A program made the position numbers and the translations under genes. DNA of 42,341 nucleotides. Source: Oscillospiraceae bacterium (lineage in GTDB: Bacteria > Bacillota > Clostridia > Oscillospirales > Oscillospiraceae). The stretch lies in contig CADBYZ010000040.1 in NCBI GenBank assembly GCA_902799075.1, forward strand, positions 1 to 42,341, read 5' to 3'. Below the pieces are notes generated by a model that had not been told where the DNA came from, ran no database searches, and saw only the letters and a program-made list of their open reading frames with translations. Position 1 is the stretch's first letter; the number at the start of each line of letters is the position of its first letter. Of the stretch, positions 8,101-16,420 are shown in pieces.

Positions 8101-9221
8101 GCCGTGTCGGGGTCGGTCACATCCAGTGCGTTGATGGCGTCGGCCACCGGGTTGAGATAGGATCTGAGGTTGTCGAAGCGCCAGGCGAGGTCGTCGGAGG
8201 CGTTTCGCGCGTCCGCCGCCGCGTCGTTGAGGGCCTGGTTGAGGGCGTAGACACGGTAGCTTAAGCCGGACAGGGCGTTTGCCGCCTCGAGGATCTTGGT
8301 CAGGGGCTCGGCCTGGCCCGCGATGCCGCCCACGTCACGGCGGCCGTAGATGTCGCTGTCGTTGACGCAGCCCTTGATATAGCCGCCCGAGCGCCCGGCG
8401 ATGCCGCCCACGTTGTAGCCGAGGTGCAGGTAGCCCACGGTGCCCTCGTTCCGGCAGCCCTCGATAAAGCCCATGGAGAAGCCCGCGATGCCGCCGGTGT
8501 CGGTGGTGATGCCGGCGTTGTCGGTGCGCAGGCTCATGATGAAATTCAGGATGGAGCTGGTGTCGATGGTGTCAAGGCGCAGGCTGGGGTCCACGCTCTC
8601 GGTGTTGACGAAGGCGCGGTTGACGCTGTTGATGATGGCTCCGTTGTTCTCGCCCGCGATGCCGCCCGTGCCGCTCAGGCCCCGGACGCTGCCGGAGGCG
8701 GAGCAGGCGGTGATGACGCCGCCGGCCTCATTCCTGCCGACAAGGCCGCCCACGGTGCGCAGGGCGCTGACCTCGCCGCTGAAGGAGCAGTTGGAGAGAA
8801 GGCCGCGGTTTACGCCCGCAAGCCCGCCCACCACGCTGTCATCGCCGGTGGTGATGACCGTGCCGCTCACGTTCAGATCGTGCACGTCCGCGTCCTTCCC
8901 CGTCTCGAGGAAGAAGCCGCAGGGGGACTGGGCGGAGCTGAGCGTGAGATCGAAGACAGTGTGGCCGCCGCCGTCAAACTCGCCGTTGAAGATGGGGATG
9001 GACGTAAAGTCCACGCCGGACAGGGACAGGTCGTTTTCCAGCACGACCTTCTTCCCGTCGGACCAGGTGTCGAGGGAGCATTCCTTCGCAAGCGTCAGCA
9101 GATCCTCCGTCGTGCGGATGCGGATGGGCTCCGGCTCCTCGGCGAGGGCAAAAGGACACAAGGAGAGGATCAGCACTGCCAGAAGCAGCAGCGAAACACA
9201 GACAGATACGCGCTTATTCAT
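5136..9221 (-). CDS. Large GLUG-repeat surface protein with C-terminal membrane segments (1361 aa)
   Basis: A secreted, membrane-anchored protein. Residues 1-25 are a Sec signal peptide ending at ALA-EE. About ten glycine-rich turns of the GLUG type follow (VGGLAGVNRG, VGGLVGRNEAGG, TGGIAGENNG, VGGIAGRSGG, AGGIAGKMDL and others) in two blocks, about 95-255 and 470-640, split by a helical insert. Two membrane helices at about 880-905 and 930-955 are joined by a very basic loop, then comes a 400-residue C-terminal domain I do not recognise. GLUG repeats occur in Gram-positive adhesins and proteases as beta-helix-like stalks. I chose ATG 9221 (GAGGAG upstream), overlapping the end of the RND gene by 8 bases, so translation is coupled. 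Likely role: cell-envelope partner of the exporter. Function is inferred only from context. Confidence 0.8.
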   Translation of the reverse strand: MNKRVSVCVSLLLLAVLILSLCPFALAEEPEPIRIRTTEDLLTLAKECSLDTWSDGKKVVLENDLSLSGVDFTSIPIFNGEFDGGGHTVFDLTLSSAQSPCGFFLETGKDADVHDLNVSGTVITTGDDSVVGGLAGVNRGLLSNCSFSGEVSALRTVGGLVGRNEAGGVITACSASGSVRGLSGTGGIAGENNGAIINSVNRAFVNTESVDPSLRLDTIDTSSILNFIMSLRTDNAGITTDTGGIAGFSMGFIEGCRNEGTVGYLHLGYNVGGIAGRSGGYIKGCVNDSDIYGRRDVGGIAGQAEPLTKILEAANALSGLSYRVYALNQALNDAAADARNASDDLAWRFDNLRSYLNPVADAINALDVTDPDTAFYLHSVISDCVYNISNEMAAISQDVDQHGAILKGDMDDINGNLNALSGTAVQTIDSLVNTEDTGDILVDDSTDEEDDGKTYGKTTHCDNNGSISGDNNVGGIVGSLTVESEVDPESDLSALTGSRLAKNRLSVYAVVIGCVNRGSVTAKHECAGGIAGKMDLGTAAHCASYGPVALEDGDYAGGITGLLYGTVKSSCAKCSLSGKRYIGGIVGNGYDAQRSDKEDRSSLVSGCYALVDITEKPQFAGAVSGGGAGIYENNYFVQADYAGLDRLSIHGKAEPIPFEQYAAVEGLPEEAKSFRLRFEVEDSVIKELPFSYGASFDRSVFPEVSRRNGAYAVWDRTDLNDLRFDTTVTARYRMDETVLRSALEREDGRAVVYVDGQFQQGDELTLEMIPVTEEEIRDFSGTWQDTVREQLRSIFRDREPDYSIPVSVSEHVLVSFPEDGLDSHSVRYLTPNGQTENYRLYLLEDGGWQRIHPDTFGSYYLIEVPGRQAQFELVSTIQSWWIVAYIAAALVILVLLIVVIVKLKRFLRSRPKKERVPFREKPVGRFLHTHRKPILIALPVLLIAAACVLVPLQFSNVGSALSAYRILKDFSRQEVDVLTHVRIQAEERDVELTTTVHRVSENGHMIRCVEQYGIPLYISDGMVCMENGRVFRLAEGTLSQGKVLDLALDVFLHEDIQKTSVDGVPRYLAVIGGETADRILRLFLSASDEDLLRAESMTIALDTRDGGLYRLSFEGTGTASGGTAFQFVVSLTPQEMTERPKIPQAVIDAVTNGGGEDDQILSEDLLMLLAAWVRNESAETVSADIAVNADCGSLSLTPRYSYSRRAVDGTDVHCIRSALFKLYFTDTAACSASGLDLSEAQQRVVDTAQLIPMAKELCLKGQFSSARAGERTVFVIRLGADDASDLVSKLLPELDRLNLSYEDCRLRITLTDGELDCIELDCGASLRVVSRDIDASVGVTVQFNDSEAEEIPAAVKNVLVK

Positions 9222-11757
9222 TCTCCTCTGCCTCCTCTCCGTCCGCTTCGTCGGGTGCCTCGGGAGCGGCTTTGTCCGGCTCCGGCGTCGGCGGCAGCTC
9301 CGGGAAAGCGTCCCCGTCGGCGCTGTCGTCGTCCGCTTCCTCCAGCTTTCCCGACAGCAGCCGCACATTCACGTCGCCGTCGATGGTGCCGCGGAAAACG
9401 CCGTTGACCGTGCCGCGGATCTCACCCGAGATGAGGCCGTCCACCGCCACCGTGCCGCTGCCGCGGTGCTCACGGCCCGCGACCTTGGGCATGGAGAAGG
9501 AGGTCTTCTCGATGATCTTGCCGCCCAGGATCAGGATCTGCGGCAGCACGAACATGACCAGGATGATGGAGATGATGGTGCCGCGGCCCAGAGCGTCGCC
9601 GATGCCGTTGATGGTGCACTCGGTGGTCAGAAAGCTGATGAGGATGCCGGAGGTGGCGAGGATGGAGCCGGAGGTCAGGATCGTCGGGAAGGCGAAGTTC
9701 ATGGCCTCGATGATGGCCTCCTTCGGACGCATGGTTTTGGTGTTGTCCATATAGCGGTTGGCGATGACGATGGCGTAGTCGATGTTCGCGCCCATCTGAA
9801 TGGAGCTGACCACGAGCTGCGTCAGGAAGAACACGTCCTTTTTCACCAGCGTGGGGTAGGAGAAGTTCATCCAGATGGCGCCCTGGATGACCAGGATCAG
9901 CAGCACCGGCATGCCCGCGGAGTTGAAGGTGAACAGCAGCACCGCCAGCACGATCAGGATGGACACGATGTTGACCACAACGTTGTCGACCTGGAAGGAT
10001 TTTTCAAATTCAAACTGGTTGGTGGAGTTGCCCACCACATAGACCTGCCCCTTGGGATAGTGGTACTGGGCCACATCGCGGATGGTATCGGTGAAGCGGT
10101 AGGTCTCGTCGCCCGCCTCGGGCAGGGTCAGATAGACGAGCATGCGGTCAAAGTCCGTGCCCTCGAGCTGCTGCTTGCCCATGATCATCTGGGCTTTTGC
10201 GTCGTTCAAGGTCTGGGACTGGTCGGCGTCGAGAGTCACATAGCCCTCGTCCACCATGTCCACCACGAACAGCAGCATATCCACCAGCGGCACATTGTAC
10301 TTGGATATGCCGCTGATGAGCTTGTCGTAGCTCTGACCGTGCACGGCGTAGGCCGCGTACAGAAGCTCCACCGTCTCGTAGTCGAGCTTCATGAGCTCGG
10401 CAAACTGCCGCGGCGAGAGCTTGTCGGCAAGCTTGTAGCCGCCGATGGCGTCGGCGTTGGCAATGGAGGTGACGGAGTCGATCTGACTGTAGCCCTCGTA
10501 ATCGCGGATGAGGCTCTGCTCCTCGCTGTAGTCGCCGCCGGGGATGACCACGGCCACCATGGCGCGGTGAGAGAAGGTCTCGGCGATCATCTTCTCGGCG
10601 ATCTGCATCTCGTTGAGCCTGGGCGTGACGAGGGTGTCATAGCCGTAGACATAGGGGCAGCGGTTGGAGAGGGAGACGGCCGCCGCCAGCACAAGGGCAA
10701 AGATGGGCGGGATGATAAAGCGCGTGGCGTAGGCAAAGCGGCCCACAAAGGGGACCTTCGGCACAAAGTTCTTGTGCCGCGTCTTCTCCATCAGCTCGCC
10801 CATGAGCATCAGCAGGCCCGGCATCACCGTGAACACCGACAGCAGGGAGAAGAAGATGGCCTTAATAAGGCAGATGGCCATGTCGGGGCCGAGTTTAAAC
10901 TGCATGAACATCATGGCGATCAGGCCGCCGATGGTGGTCAGGCTCGAGGCGCCGACCTCCGGGATGGCCTTGGACAGGGAGATGACCACCGCGTCGCGCA
11001 GACCGTGGGTCTCGTGCTCTTCCTTAAAGCGGTTGCAGTAGATGACGGCGTAGTCCAGGGACAGGGCAAGCTGCAAAATCGTCGTAACGGAGTTTGAGAC
11101 GAAGGAGATCTTGCCCAGCAGGAAGTTTGTGCCCAGGTTCATGACCGCCGCCGTGATGAAGGTCAGGCCGATGATGGGTACCTCCGCGTAGGTCTGGGAG
11201 GTAAAGGTGAGCACCACCACCACGATCACCGCAACGAAGGCCGTGATCATGCCGACCTCCTTGTCGATGAGCTCCGCGCTCATGTCGCCGAGGGTGGTGG
11301 AGACGTATGTATCGTAGGGCCTGAGCGCCGCGCGCACCGCGTCCAGGGACGTAAGGCACGCGTCGTCCGTCTCCGGGTAGTCGAAGGTGACGGAGTAGAG
11401 GGCGGAGGCCTTGCTGTAGTGCTCGGTGGTGTCGTCGAAGGCGACGCTCTGCACGCCCTCGATCTGTTTGAGATCCTCAAACAGCTTTTCGGCCTCCGCG
11501 TAGGAGATGTTGGCCACCATCAGGTCCGCCGAGCCGTAGGTGATGAACTGCTTCTCCATCACCTCCAGCCCCTCCTTGGTCTTGGAGCCCGACGGCAGGT
11601 AGGCGGTCAGATCGTTTTCCACCTCCACCCAGCTGCGGGCGAAGAGGGAGAAGATCATGAAGATCCCCACCAGCAGAAACACCAGGTTTCGCTTATCGAC
11701 AATGAACGAGGCAAGCTTCATCATAAAGCCGCCGCTGTTCTCCTTTTCGTAATCCAT
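9214..11757 (-). CDS. MMPL/RND-family exporter with a bactofilin-like tail (847 aa)
   Basis: A proton-driven exporter of the Gram-positive MmpL/YdgH class. Two halves each hold one N-terminal helix, a large extracellular loop and a bundle of five helices. The conserved charged residue of the proton relay is visible in both: SLDYAVIYCNRF at about 236 and NIDYAIVIANRY at about 657. After the last helix (about residue 750) comes a repeated turn (VDGLISGEIRGTVNGVFRGT) at about 762-800 that resembles the beta-helix repeat of bactofilins, then an acidic Pro/Glu tail of 45 residues. ATG 11757 has AGAGG upstream. It is the first gene of a two-gene operon with the GLUG-repeat protein. Substrates of such exporters are lipids or hydrophobic molecules; nothing here fixes which. 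The tail is unusual for the family. Confidence 0.88.
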   Translation of the reverse strand: MDYEKENSGGFMMKLASFIVDKRNLVFLLVGIFMIFSLFARSWVEVENDLTAYLPSGSKTKEGLEVMEKQFITYGSADLMVANISYAEAEKLFEDLKQIEGVQSVAFDDTTEHYSKASALYSVTFDYPETDDACLTSLDAVRAALRPYDTYVSTTLGDMSAELIDKEVGMITAFVAVIVVVVLTFTSQTYAEVPIIGLTFITAAVMNLGTNFLLGKISFVSNSVTTILQLALSLDYAVIYCNRFKEEHETHGLRDAVVISLSKAIPEVGASSLTTIGGLIAMMFMQFKLGPDMAICLIKAIFFSLLSVFTVMPGLLMLMGELMEKTRHKNFVPKVPFVGRFAYATRFIIPPIFALVLAAAVSLSNRCPYVYGYDTLVTPRLNEMQIAEKMIAETFSHRAMVAVVIPGGDYSEEQSLIRDYEGYSQIDSVTSIANADAIGGYKLADKLSPRQFAELMKLDYETVELLYAAYAVHGQSYDKLISGISKYNVPLVDMLLFVVDMVDEGYVTLDADQSQTLNDAKAQMIMGKQQLEGTDFDRMLVYLTLPEAGDETYRFTDTIRDVAQYHYPKGQVYVVGNSTNQFEFEKSFQVDNVVVNIVSILIVLAVLLFTFNSAGMPVLLILVIQGAIWMNFSYPTLVKKDVFFLTQLVVSSIQMGANIDYAIVIANRYMDNTKTMRPKEAIIEAMNFAFPTILTSGSILATSGILISFLTTECTINGIGDALGRGTIISIILVMFVLPQILILGGKIIEKTSFSMPKVAGREHRGSGTVAVDGLISGEIRGTVNGVFRGTIDGDVNVRLLSGKLEEADDDSADGDAFPELPPTPEPDKAAPEAPDEADGEEAEENE

Positions 11758-11828
11758 GGAAAAACAAACCTCTTTTATCGAAACGCCGGCAATAATACCA
11801 ACATTAACATATTATGAAACAACTGTGT

Positions 11829-11857
11829 ATTGTACTCCCTTTCCCTGAAAAAAGCAA
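11829..11857 (-). promoter_or_regulatory. Promoter of the RND-GLUG operon
   Basis: On the minus strand TTGCTT (11852-11857), 17-bp spacer, TACAAT (11829-11834), about 70 bases upstream of the ATG. Confidence 0.7.
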
Positions 11858-11880
11858 CACACAGCGCATGCGTTGTGTTG
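11855..11880. promoter_or_regulatory. Imperfect palindrome overlapping the RND promoter -35 (candidate operator)
   Basis: A 26-bp inverted repeat whose outer arms CAACACA/TGTGTTG pair perfectly over 7 bp, around a centre containing the self-complementary CGCATGCG. It overlaps the first bases of the -35 element of the exporter operon, the position expected for a repressor (for example TetR-type) site. No regulator gene is adjacent, so the binding protein is unknown. Confidence 0.5.
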
Positions 11881-11943
11881 GATAATCGGGAAACTTAACA
11901 AATTCTTTACCGGCCGGCTCCTGCCGGCGCCTGTTATTTTTAG

Positions 11944-11972
11944 TTGACACCGGCGCGCTGATGACATATAAA
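11944..11972 (+). promoter_or_regulatory. Promoter of cysK-cysE
   Basis: TTGACA (11944-11949), 17-bp spacer, TATAAA (11967-11972). A small hairpin (GCCGGC-TCCT-GCCGGC, 11913-11928) followed by a T-rich stretch lies just upstream and may insulate it. Confidence 0.75.
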
Positions 11973-12006
11973 TATTATACTGTCTGTTTCTGAAAAGGAG
12001 AACACC

Positions 12007-12936
12007 ATGAACGTATATACCTCCGTTGACAAAATGATCGGCGGCACGCCGCTGCTGGAGCTTACAAATCTGGAAAAGGAGCTGGGCCTCAAGGCAAAGC
12101 TGCTGGCAAAGCTTGAATACTTAAATCCCGCGGGCTCGGCCAAGGACCGCATCGCCCGCGCCATGATCGACGAGGCCGAGCGGGAGGGCAAGCTCGGTCC
12201 CGGCTCCGTCATCATCGAGCCGACCTCCGGCAACACCGGCATCGGCCTTGCCTCCGTCGCCGCCGCCCGGGGCTACCGGGTCATCATCGTCATGCCCGAG
12301 ACCATGTCCATGGAGCGGCGCATGCTCATGAAGGCCTTCGGGGCCGAGCTCGTGCTGACTCCCGGCTCGAAGGGCATGACAGGCTCCATCGAAAAGGCGG
12401 AGGAGCTCGCGGCCTCCATGCCCGGAAGCTTCATCCCCGGTCAGTTTGTAAACCCCGTCAACGCCAAAGCCCACTATGAAACCACAGGCCCCGAGATCTG
12501 GAACGACACCGACGGCACGGTGGACGTGTTCGTGGCGGGCGTCGGCACCGGCGGTACCATCACCGGCGTGGGCCGTTATCTCAAGGAGCGGAAGGCGGGA
12601 GTGAAGGTCGTGGCGGTGGAGCCCGCGACCTCGGCGGTCCTCTCCGGCGGCAGGCCCGGCCCCCACGGCCTGCAGGGCATCGGCGCGGGCTTCATCCCGA
12701 AGGTGCTGGATACCGGCATCTATGACGAGGTGATCCCGGTCAAAAACGAGCAAGCCTATGAGGCCGCGCGCCTCATCGGCAAAAAGGAGGGCGTGCTGGT
12801 GGGCATCTCCTCGGGCGCCGCGCTTTTTGCCGCCCTGGAGCTTGCAAAGCGGGATGAGTACGCGGGCAAGACCATCGTGGCTCTCCTGCCCGACACCGGC
12901 GACCGCTATCTCTCCACGCCGCTTTTTGAGGGCTGA
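12007..12936 (+). CDS. cysK: Cysteine synthase A (O-acetylserine sulfhydrylase)
   Basis: PLP enzyme making L-cysteine from O-acetylserine and sulfide. 309 aa, family length. The PLP lysine is K46 in NPAGSAKDRIA; the substrate loop is TSGNTGIGLA at about 72; the phosphate-binding loop is GVGTGGTITGVG at about 180; SSGAALFA is near the C-terminus. ATG 12007 follows AAAAGGAG. Its stop is 2 bases before the serine acetyltransferase ATG, so the two consecutive cysteine-synthesis enzymes are made from one transcript and may form the cysteine synthase complex. No T-box or S-box leader is seen; regulation is not evident. Confidence 0.96.
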   Translation: MNVYTSVDKMIGGTPLLELTNLEKELGLKAKLLAKLEYLNPAGSAKDRIARAMIDEAEREGKLGPGSVIIEPTSGNTGIGLASVAAARGYRVIIVMPETMSMERRMLMKAFGAELVLTPGSKGMTGSIEKAEELAASMPGSFIPGQFVNPVNAKAHYETTGPEIWNDTDGTVDVFVAGVGTGGTITGVGRYLKERKAGVKVVAVEPATSAVLSGGRPGPHGLQGIGAGFIPKVLDTGIYDEVIPVKNEQAYEAARLIGKKEGVLVGISSGAALFAALELAKRDEYAGKTIVALLPDTGDRYLSTPLFEG

Positions 12937-12938
12937 GT

Positions 12939-13868
12939 ATGGACAGACATCTCGAACAGCTCATCTCCGAGGCGGCCCGCGGCCTGGAGGGGGCCGAGGG
13001 CTTCGGCACATCCGAGCAGATGGACTTCACCGGCTTTCGCGGAAGAGTCGAGCGCATGGACGATCTGCTCATCGCGGCGCTCTTTCCCCAGCACGCGGGC
13101 CATCTCAAGAGCCTGGACATCCCGGCGCGCCTTGCCCGCGAGCAGTATCTGCATGAGGCCATGGGCCATCTCCAGCGCTGCGCGGAATCGGTCATGACCG
13201 AGAAAGAGGCGCGCGAGCGCATCGTACCCGCCATGCTCGCGGCCCTGCCCGAGATCCGCCGCCAGCTCGGCACCGATCTCATCGCCGCCTACCAGGGCGA
13301 CCCCGCGGCCAAGAGCCCGGATGAGGTCATCCTCTGCTACCCGGCCTTCACCGCCATCGCCACCTACCGCCTGGCCCATGTGCTGTACGCGGAGAAGGTG
13401 CCCTACATCCCCCGTGTCATGACCGAGTATGCCCACCGCCTCACCGGTATCGACATCCACCCCGGCGCCACCATCGGCGACTACTTCTTCATCGACCACG
13501 GCACCGGCGTCGTCATCGGCGAGACCACCACCATCGGCCAGCACGTCAAACTCTACCAGCATGTGACGCTCGGCGCGAAGAGCTTCGCCGTCGAAGAGGA
13601 CGGCAGTCTTGTCAAAGGCATCAAGCGCCATCCGGACATCGGCGACAATGTGGTCATTTACTCCGGCGCCACGGTGCTCGGCGGCAAGACCAGGATCGGC
13701 AGCGGCTGCGTCATCGGCGGCAGCGTGTGGCTGACCCATTCGGTGGACCCGTACAAGATGGTCCTGGCCCGCGCGGCGGTGGCAGGGGATATCCTCCTGC
13801 GCGACAACCTCCCCGAGCTCGAGGACGGGGACGATACGCAGAAGTCGCAGATGGCCGCCATGCTTTAA
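12939..13868 (+). CDS. cysE: Serine O-acetyltransferase (EpsC type)
   Basis: Acetylates L-serine with acetyl-CoA, the step before CysK. 309 aa: a helical N-terminal region of about 170 residues, then a left-handed beta-helix of hexapeptide repeats (IDIHPGATIG, VVIGETTTIG, DIGDNVVIYSGATVLGG). The catalytic Asp/His region is visible as GIDIHPGA and FIDHGTGVVIGE. The long N-terminal region matches the EpsC subfamily of anaerobes rather than the shorter Bacillus CysE. The C-terminus ends in a hydrophobic QMAAML rather than the Ile tail that docks into CysK, so complex formation with CysK is uncertain. It starts 2 bases after the cysK stop. Confidence 0.94.
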   Translation: MDRHLEQLISEAARGLEGAEGFGTSEQMDFTGFRGRVERMDDLLIAALFPQHAGHLKSLDIPARLAREQYLHEAMGHLQRCAESVMTEKEARERIVPAMLAALPEIRRQLGTDLIAAYQGDPAAKSPDEVILCYPAFTAIATYRLAHVLYAEKVPYIPRVMTEYAHRLTGIDIHPGATIGDYFFIDHGTGVVIGETTTIGQHVKLYQHVTLGAKSFAVEEDGSLVKGIKRHPDIGDNVVIYSGATVLGGKTRIGSGCVIGGSVWLTHSVDPYKMVLARAAVAGDILLRDNLPELEDGDDTQKSQMAAML

Positions 13869-14028
13869 GGCAACACCGCACAATACGTCTGCGGCATCTT
13901 CCGGAAAATTTGTGCCCTGATTTCGTCACTTTTTCTTGAGGTACACAAAGTACATCTGCGAAAAAGTGCCATCATCAGAACCCAAATCCTTAAGGCAGCA
14001 CCGCACAGCTCCCTTTGCGAAAGGGAGC
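13865..14028 (+). repeat. Non-coding repeat with direct and inverted repeats
   Basis: An 18-base direct repeat (TTAAGGCA-A/G-CACCGCACA) at 13865-13882 and 13990-14007 brackets a 19-base imperfect inverted repeat (13917-13935 with 13960-13978, ending CACTTTTTC/GAAAAAGTG). A perfect 9-bp hairpin (14008-14028, GCTCCCTTT-GCG-AAAGGGAGC) follows. It lies between cysE and the GH3 gene and holds no gene. This looks like a small mobile or REP-type element; the hairpin has no T-tract. Confidence 0.65.
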
Positions 14029-14056
14029 ATGAATATACAAAACGGAGAAACAGAAA

Positions 14057-16420
14057 ATGGACTTTGTTTCCAGAACGTTCGGGAAGCTCATGCAGCGCTC
14101 CATCGACCGGCACATGGGCGCGGGGCTGATGCAGGAGGAGAACACCCCGGAGGGCGAGCGCTACTATACCGAGGGCTTTCCGGAGCTTATACGCAAGGCG
14201 GGGGCGGAGGCCTGCGTGCTGCTCAAAAACGACGGGATGCTGCCGCTGAAGAAGGACGAGGAGACGGCGGTCTTCGGCCGCTGCCAGCTCGACTGGTTCT
14301 ATGTGGGCTACGGCAGCGGCGGCGACGTACACCCGGCCCGGCGCGTGAACCTGATGGAGGGGCTAAAAAACGCGGGACAGTCTTACAACAGGACGCTTGC
14401 CGAGAACTACGCCGCCTGGTGCGCGGAAAACCCCGTCGACCAGGGCTGGTGGGGCCACTGGCCGTTCAGCTATCCCGAGATGGAGCTTGACGAAACGCTC
14501 GTGCGAAATGCCGCCAAGACCGCCAGGACGGCCCTCGTGGTCATCGGCCGCGCCGCCGGAGAGGACCGGGAAAACATGCTCGAAAAGGGCAGCTACTACC
14601 TCACCGAGGACGAGCGCGCCATGCTCGACCTCGTGACGGAGCACTTTACCCGCGTGGCGGTACTCATGAACGTGGGCAGCATCATGGACATGGCCTGGAC
14701 GGAGGATTACGGCGCGCGCATCTCCGCCGTCCTCTATGTCTGGCAGGGCGGCATGGAGAGCGGGAACGCGGCCGCGGACATCCTCTGCGGCAAAACCAGC
14801 CCCAGCGGACGCCTCAGCGACACCATCGCCCGCTACTATGTGGACTATCCCAGCAGCAAAAACTTCGGCGGCAGGGATTATAACAACTACGCCGAGGGGA
14901 TTTTTGTCGGCTACCGGCATTTTGACCGCTTTGCGCCGAAGAGCGTGCTGTTCCCCTTCGGCTTCGGCCTGAGCTATACAAGCTTCAAGACCGTGGGAGA
15001 GGACTTTGCCCACCAGGGCGGGACGCTCACCGTCACGGCACGGGTCACGAACACAGGCTCCATGCCCGGCAAGGAGGTCGTACAGCTCTGGTGCTCCGCT
15101 CCGGTGGGTGCGCTCGACAAGCCCAAACGCGTCCTGTGCGCCTTCGCCAAGACAAACGAGCTCTACCCCGGCGACAGCGAGACCGTCACCCTCAGGTGTA
15201 CGGACCAGGACTTTGCCTCTTATGACGAGAGCCGCCACGCCTTTATCCTCGAGGCCGGGCAGTACCGCTTCTCGGTCGGCGGGCAGGAGCTCGGCAGCTT
15301 CCGCGTCCCGGAGGACAGGATCGTGAGGAGCTGCCGCCCCTTGAAGCTTCTGAGCGACCGCCTGCGCCAGGTGATCCTGACGGAGCTGCCCGCCCCGGTG
15401 AGGGCAGCTCCCGCGCGCGGCACGCTGGACGACGTGGCGGCGGGGAAGCTGAGCCTCGAAGCCTTCGTCGCCGGTCTCTCCCCCGAGGAGCTGGAGGCTC
15501 TGAGCCGCGGCGAGGGGATGATGAATGTGCCCCTGGGCGTGCCCGGCAACGCGGGCGGCTTCGGCGGCGTGACCGAGGGCCTGCGCGAGAAGGGGATAGA
15601 CGAGCTCATCACCGCCGACGGCCCCGCGGGGCTGCGCCTGCAGAGATTTACCTGCCTCATGCCCATCGGCACGGCCCTGGCCTGCACCTGGAACACGGAG
15701 CTGGTGGAGGCCCTGCACGAAAAGCTGGGGGAGGAGATGACCCACTACGGCGTGGACGTGCAGCTCGGCCCCGGCATGAACATTCACCGCAACCCCTTGT
15801 GCGGTCGGAATTTCGAGTACTACTCCGAGGATCCGCTGCTCACCGGCAAAATCGCCGCCGCGGCGGTGCGCGGGGTGCAGCGCCGCGGGCATGCCTCCTG
15901 CCCCAAGCACTTTGCCTGCAACAACCAGGAGACGCGCCGCAACCAGAATGACTCCCGCCTGTCCGAGCGGGCGCTGCGGGAAATCTACCTGCGCGGCTTC
16001 GAGATCTGCGTGCGTGAGGCAAAGCCCCTCACGATCATGACCTCCTACAACAAGATCAACGGCGTCTATGCCCACTACAGCTATGAGCTGGCCACCACGG
16101 TCCTGCGCGGCGACTGGGGCTTTGAGGGCGTCGTCATCACCGACTGGTGGATGCAGCACGCCTTGAGCCCGGAATTCCCGGCCCTGCGCGACAACGCCTA
16201 CCGTGTCCGCGCGGGCGTGGATGTGCTCATGCCCGGCGACTGGAAAAAGATGGCGAAGTACTACCGCTCCGACGGGACGCTGCTGGAGACCCTGGGCCAG
16301 TCCGAGGGCATCACCCTCGCCGAGCTCCAGCGTACCGCCATGCGGGTTTTGCGCCTGGTGCTGCGGCTCAAAAAAGGCTGCGCTCCGGAGGCGCCCTGTC
16401 AAGACCGGGAAAATGGATAA
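14057..16420 (+). CDS. Glycoside hydrolase family 3 beta-glycosidase, circularly permuted domain order
   Basis: 787 aa, no signal peptide, so cytoplasmic. The domains appear in reversed order: first the alpha/beta sandwich (about 30-310, with GEDRENMLEKG carrying the likely acid/base Glu region and FPFGFGLSYTSF), then a fibronectin-III-like domain (about 310-420), then the catalytic barrel (about 470-787). The barrel shows GPGMNIHRNPLCGRNFEYYSED, KHFACNNQE and the nucleophile D696 in VVITDWWM. This permutation is known in some ruminal and clostridial beta-glucosidases, so the enzyme is expected to be active. Likely substrate: beta-glucosides or xylosides taken up from plant glycans. ATG 14057 has ACGGAG upstream. 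It is monocistronic, with a hairpin terminator candidate at 16526-16558. Confidence 0.93.
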   Translation: MDFVSRTFGKLMQRSIDRHMGAGLMQEENTPEGERYYTEGFPELIRKAGAEACVLLKNDGMLPLKKDEETAVFGRCQLDWFYVGYGSGGDVHPARRVNLMEGLKNAGQSYNRTLAENYAAWCAENPVDQGWWGHWPFSYPEMELDETLVRNAAKTARTALVVIGRAAGEDRENMLEKGSYYLTEDERAMLDLVTEHFTRVAVLMNVGSIMDMAWTEDYGARISAVLYVWQGGMESGNAAADILCGKTSPSGRLSDTIARYYVDYPSSKNFGGRDYNNYAEGIFVGYRHFDRFAPKSVLFPFGFGLSYTSFKTVGEDFAHQGGTLTVTARVTNTGSMPGKEVVQLWCSAPVGALDKPKRVLCAFAKTNELYPGDSETVTLRCTDQDFASYDESRHAFILEAGQYRFSVGGQELGSFRVPEDRIVRSCRPLKLLSDRLRQVILTELPAPVRAAPARGTLDDVAAGKLSLEAFVAGLSPEELEALSRGEGMMNVPLGVPGNAGGFGGVTEGLREKGIDELITADGPAGLRLQRFTCLMPIGTALACTWNTELVEALHEKLGEEMTHYGVDVQLGPGMNIHRNPLCGRNFEYYSEDPLLTGKIAAAAVRGVQRRGHASCPKHFACNNQETRRNQNDSRLSERALREIYLRGFEICVREAKPLTIMTSYNKINGVYAHYSYELATTVLRGDWGFEGVVITDWWMQHALSPEFPALRDNAYRVRAGVDVLMPGDWKKMAKYYRSDGTLLETLGQSEGITLAELQRTAMRVLRLVLRLKKGCAPEAPCQDRENG

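Noticed and set aside
8440-11097. 885-codon plus-strand open frame opposite the RND exporter and GLUG protein
   Set aside because: It is the complement of two well-supported genes in G+C-rich DNA; its composition (Asp, Gly, His, Val repeats) is typical of antisense shadows and it has no ribosome binding site.
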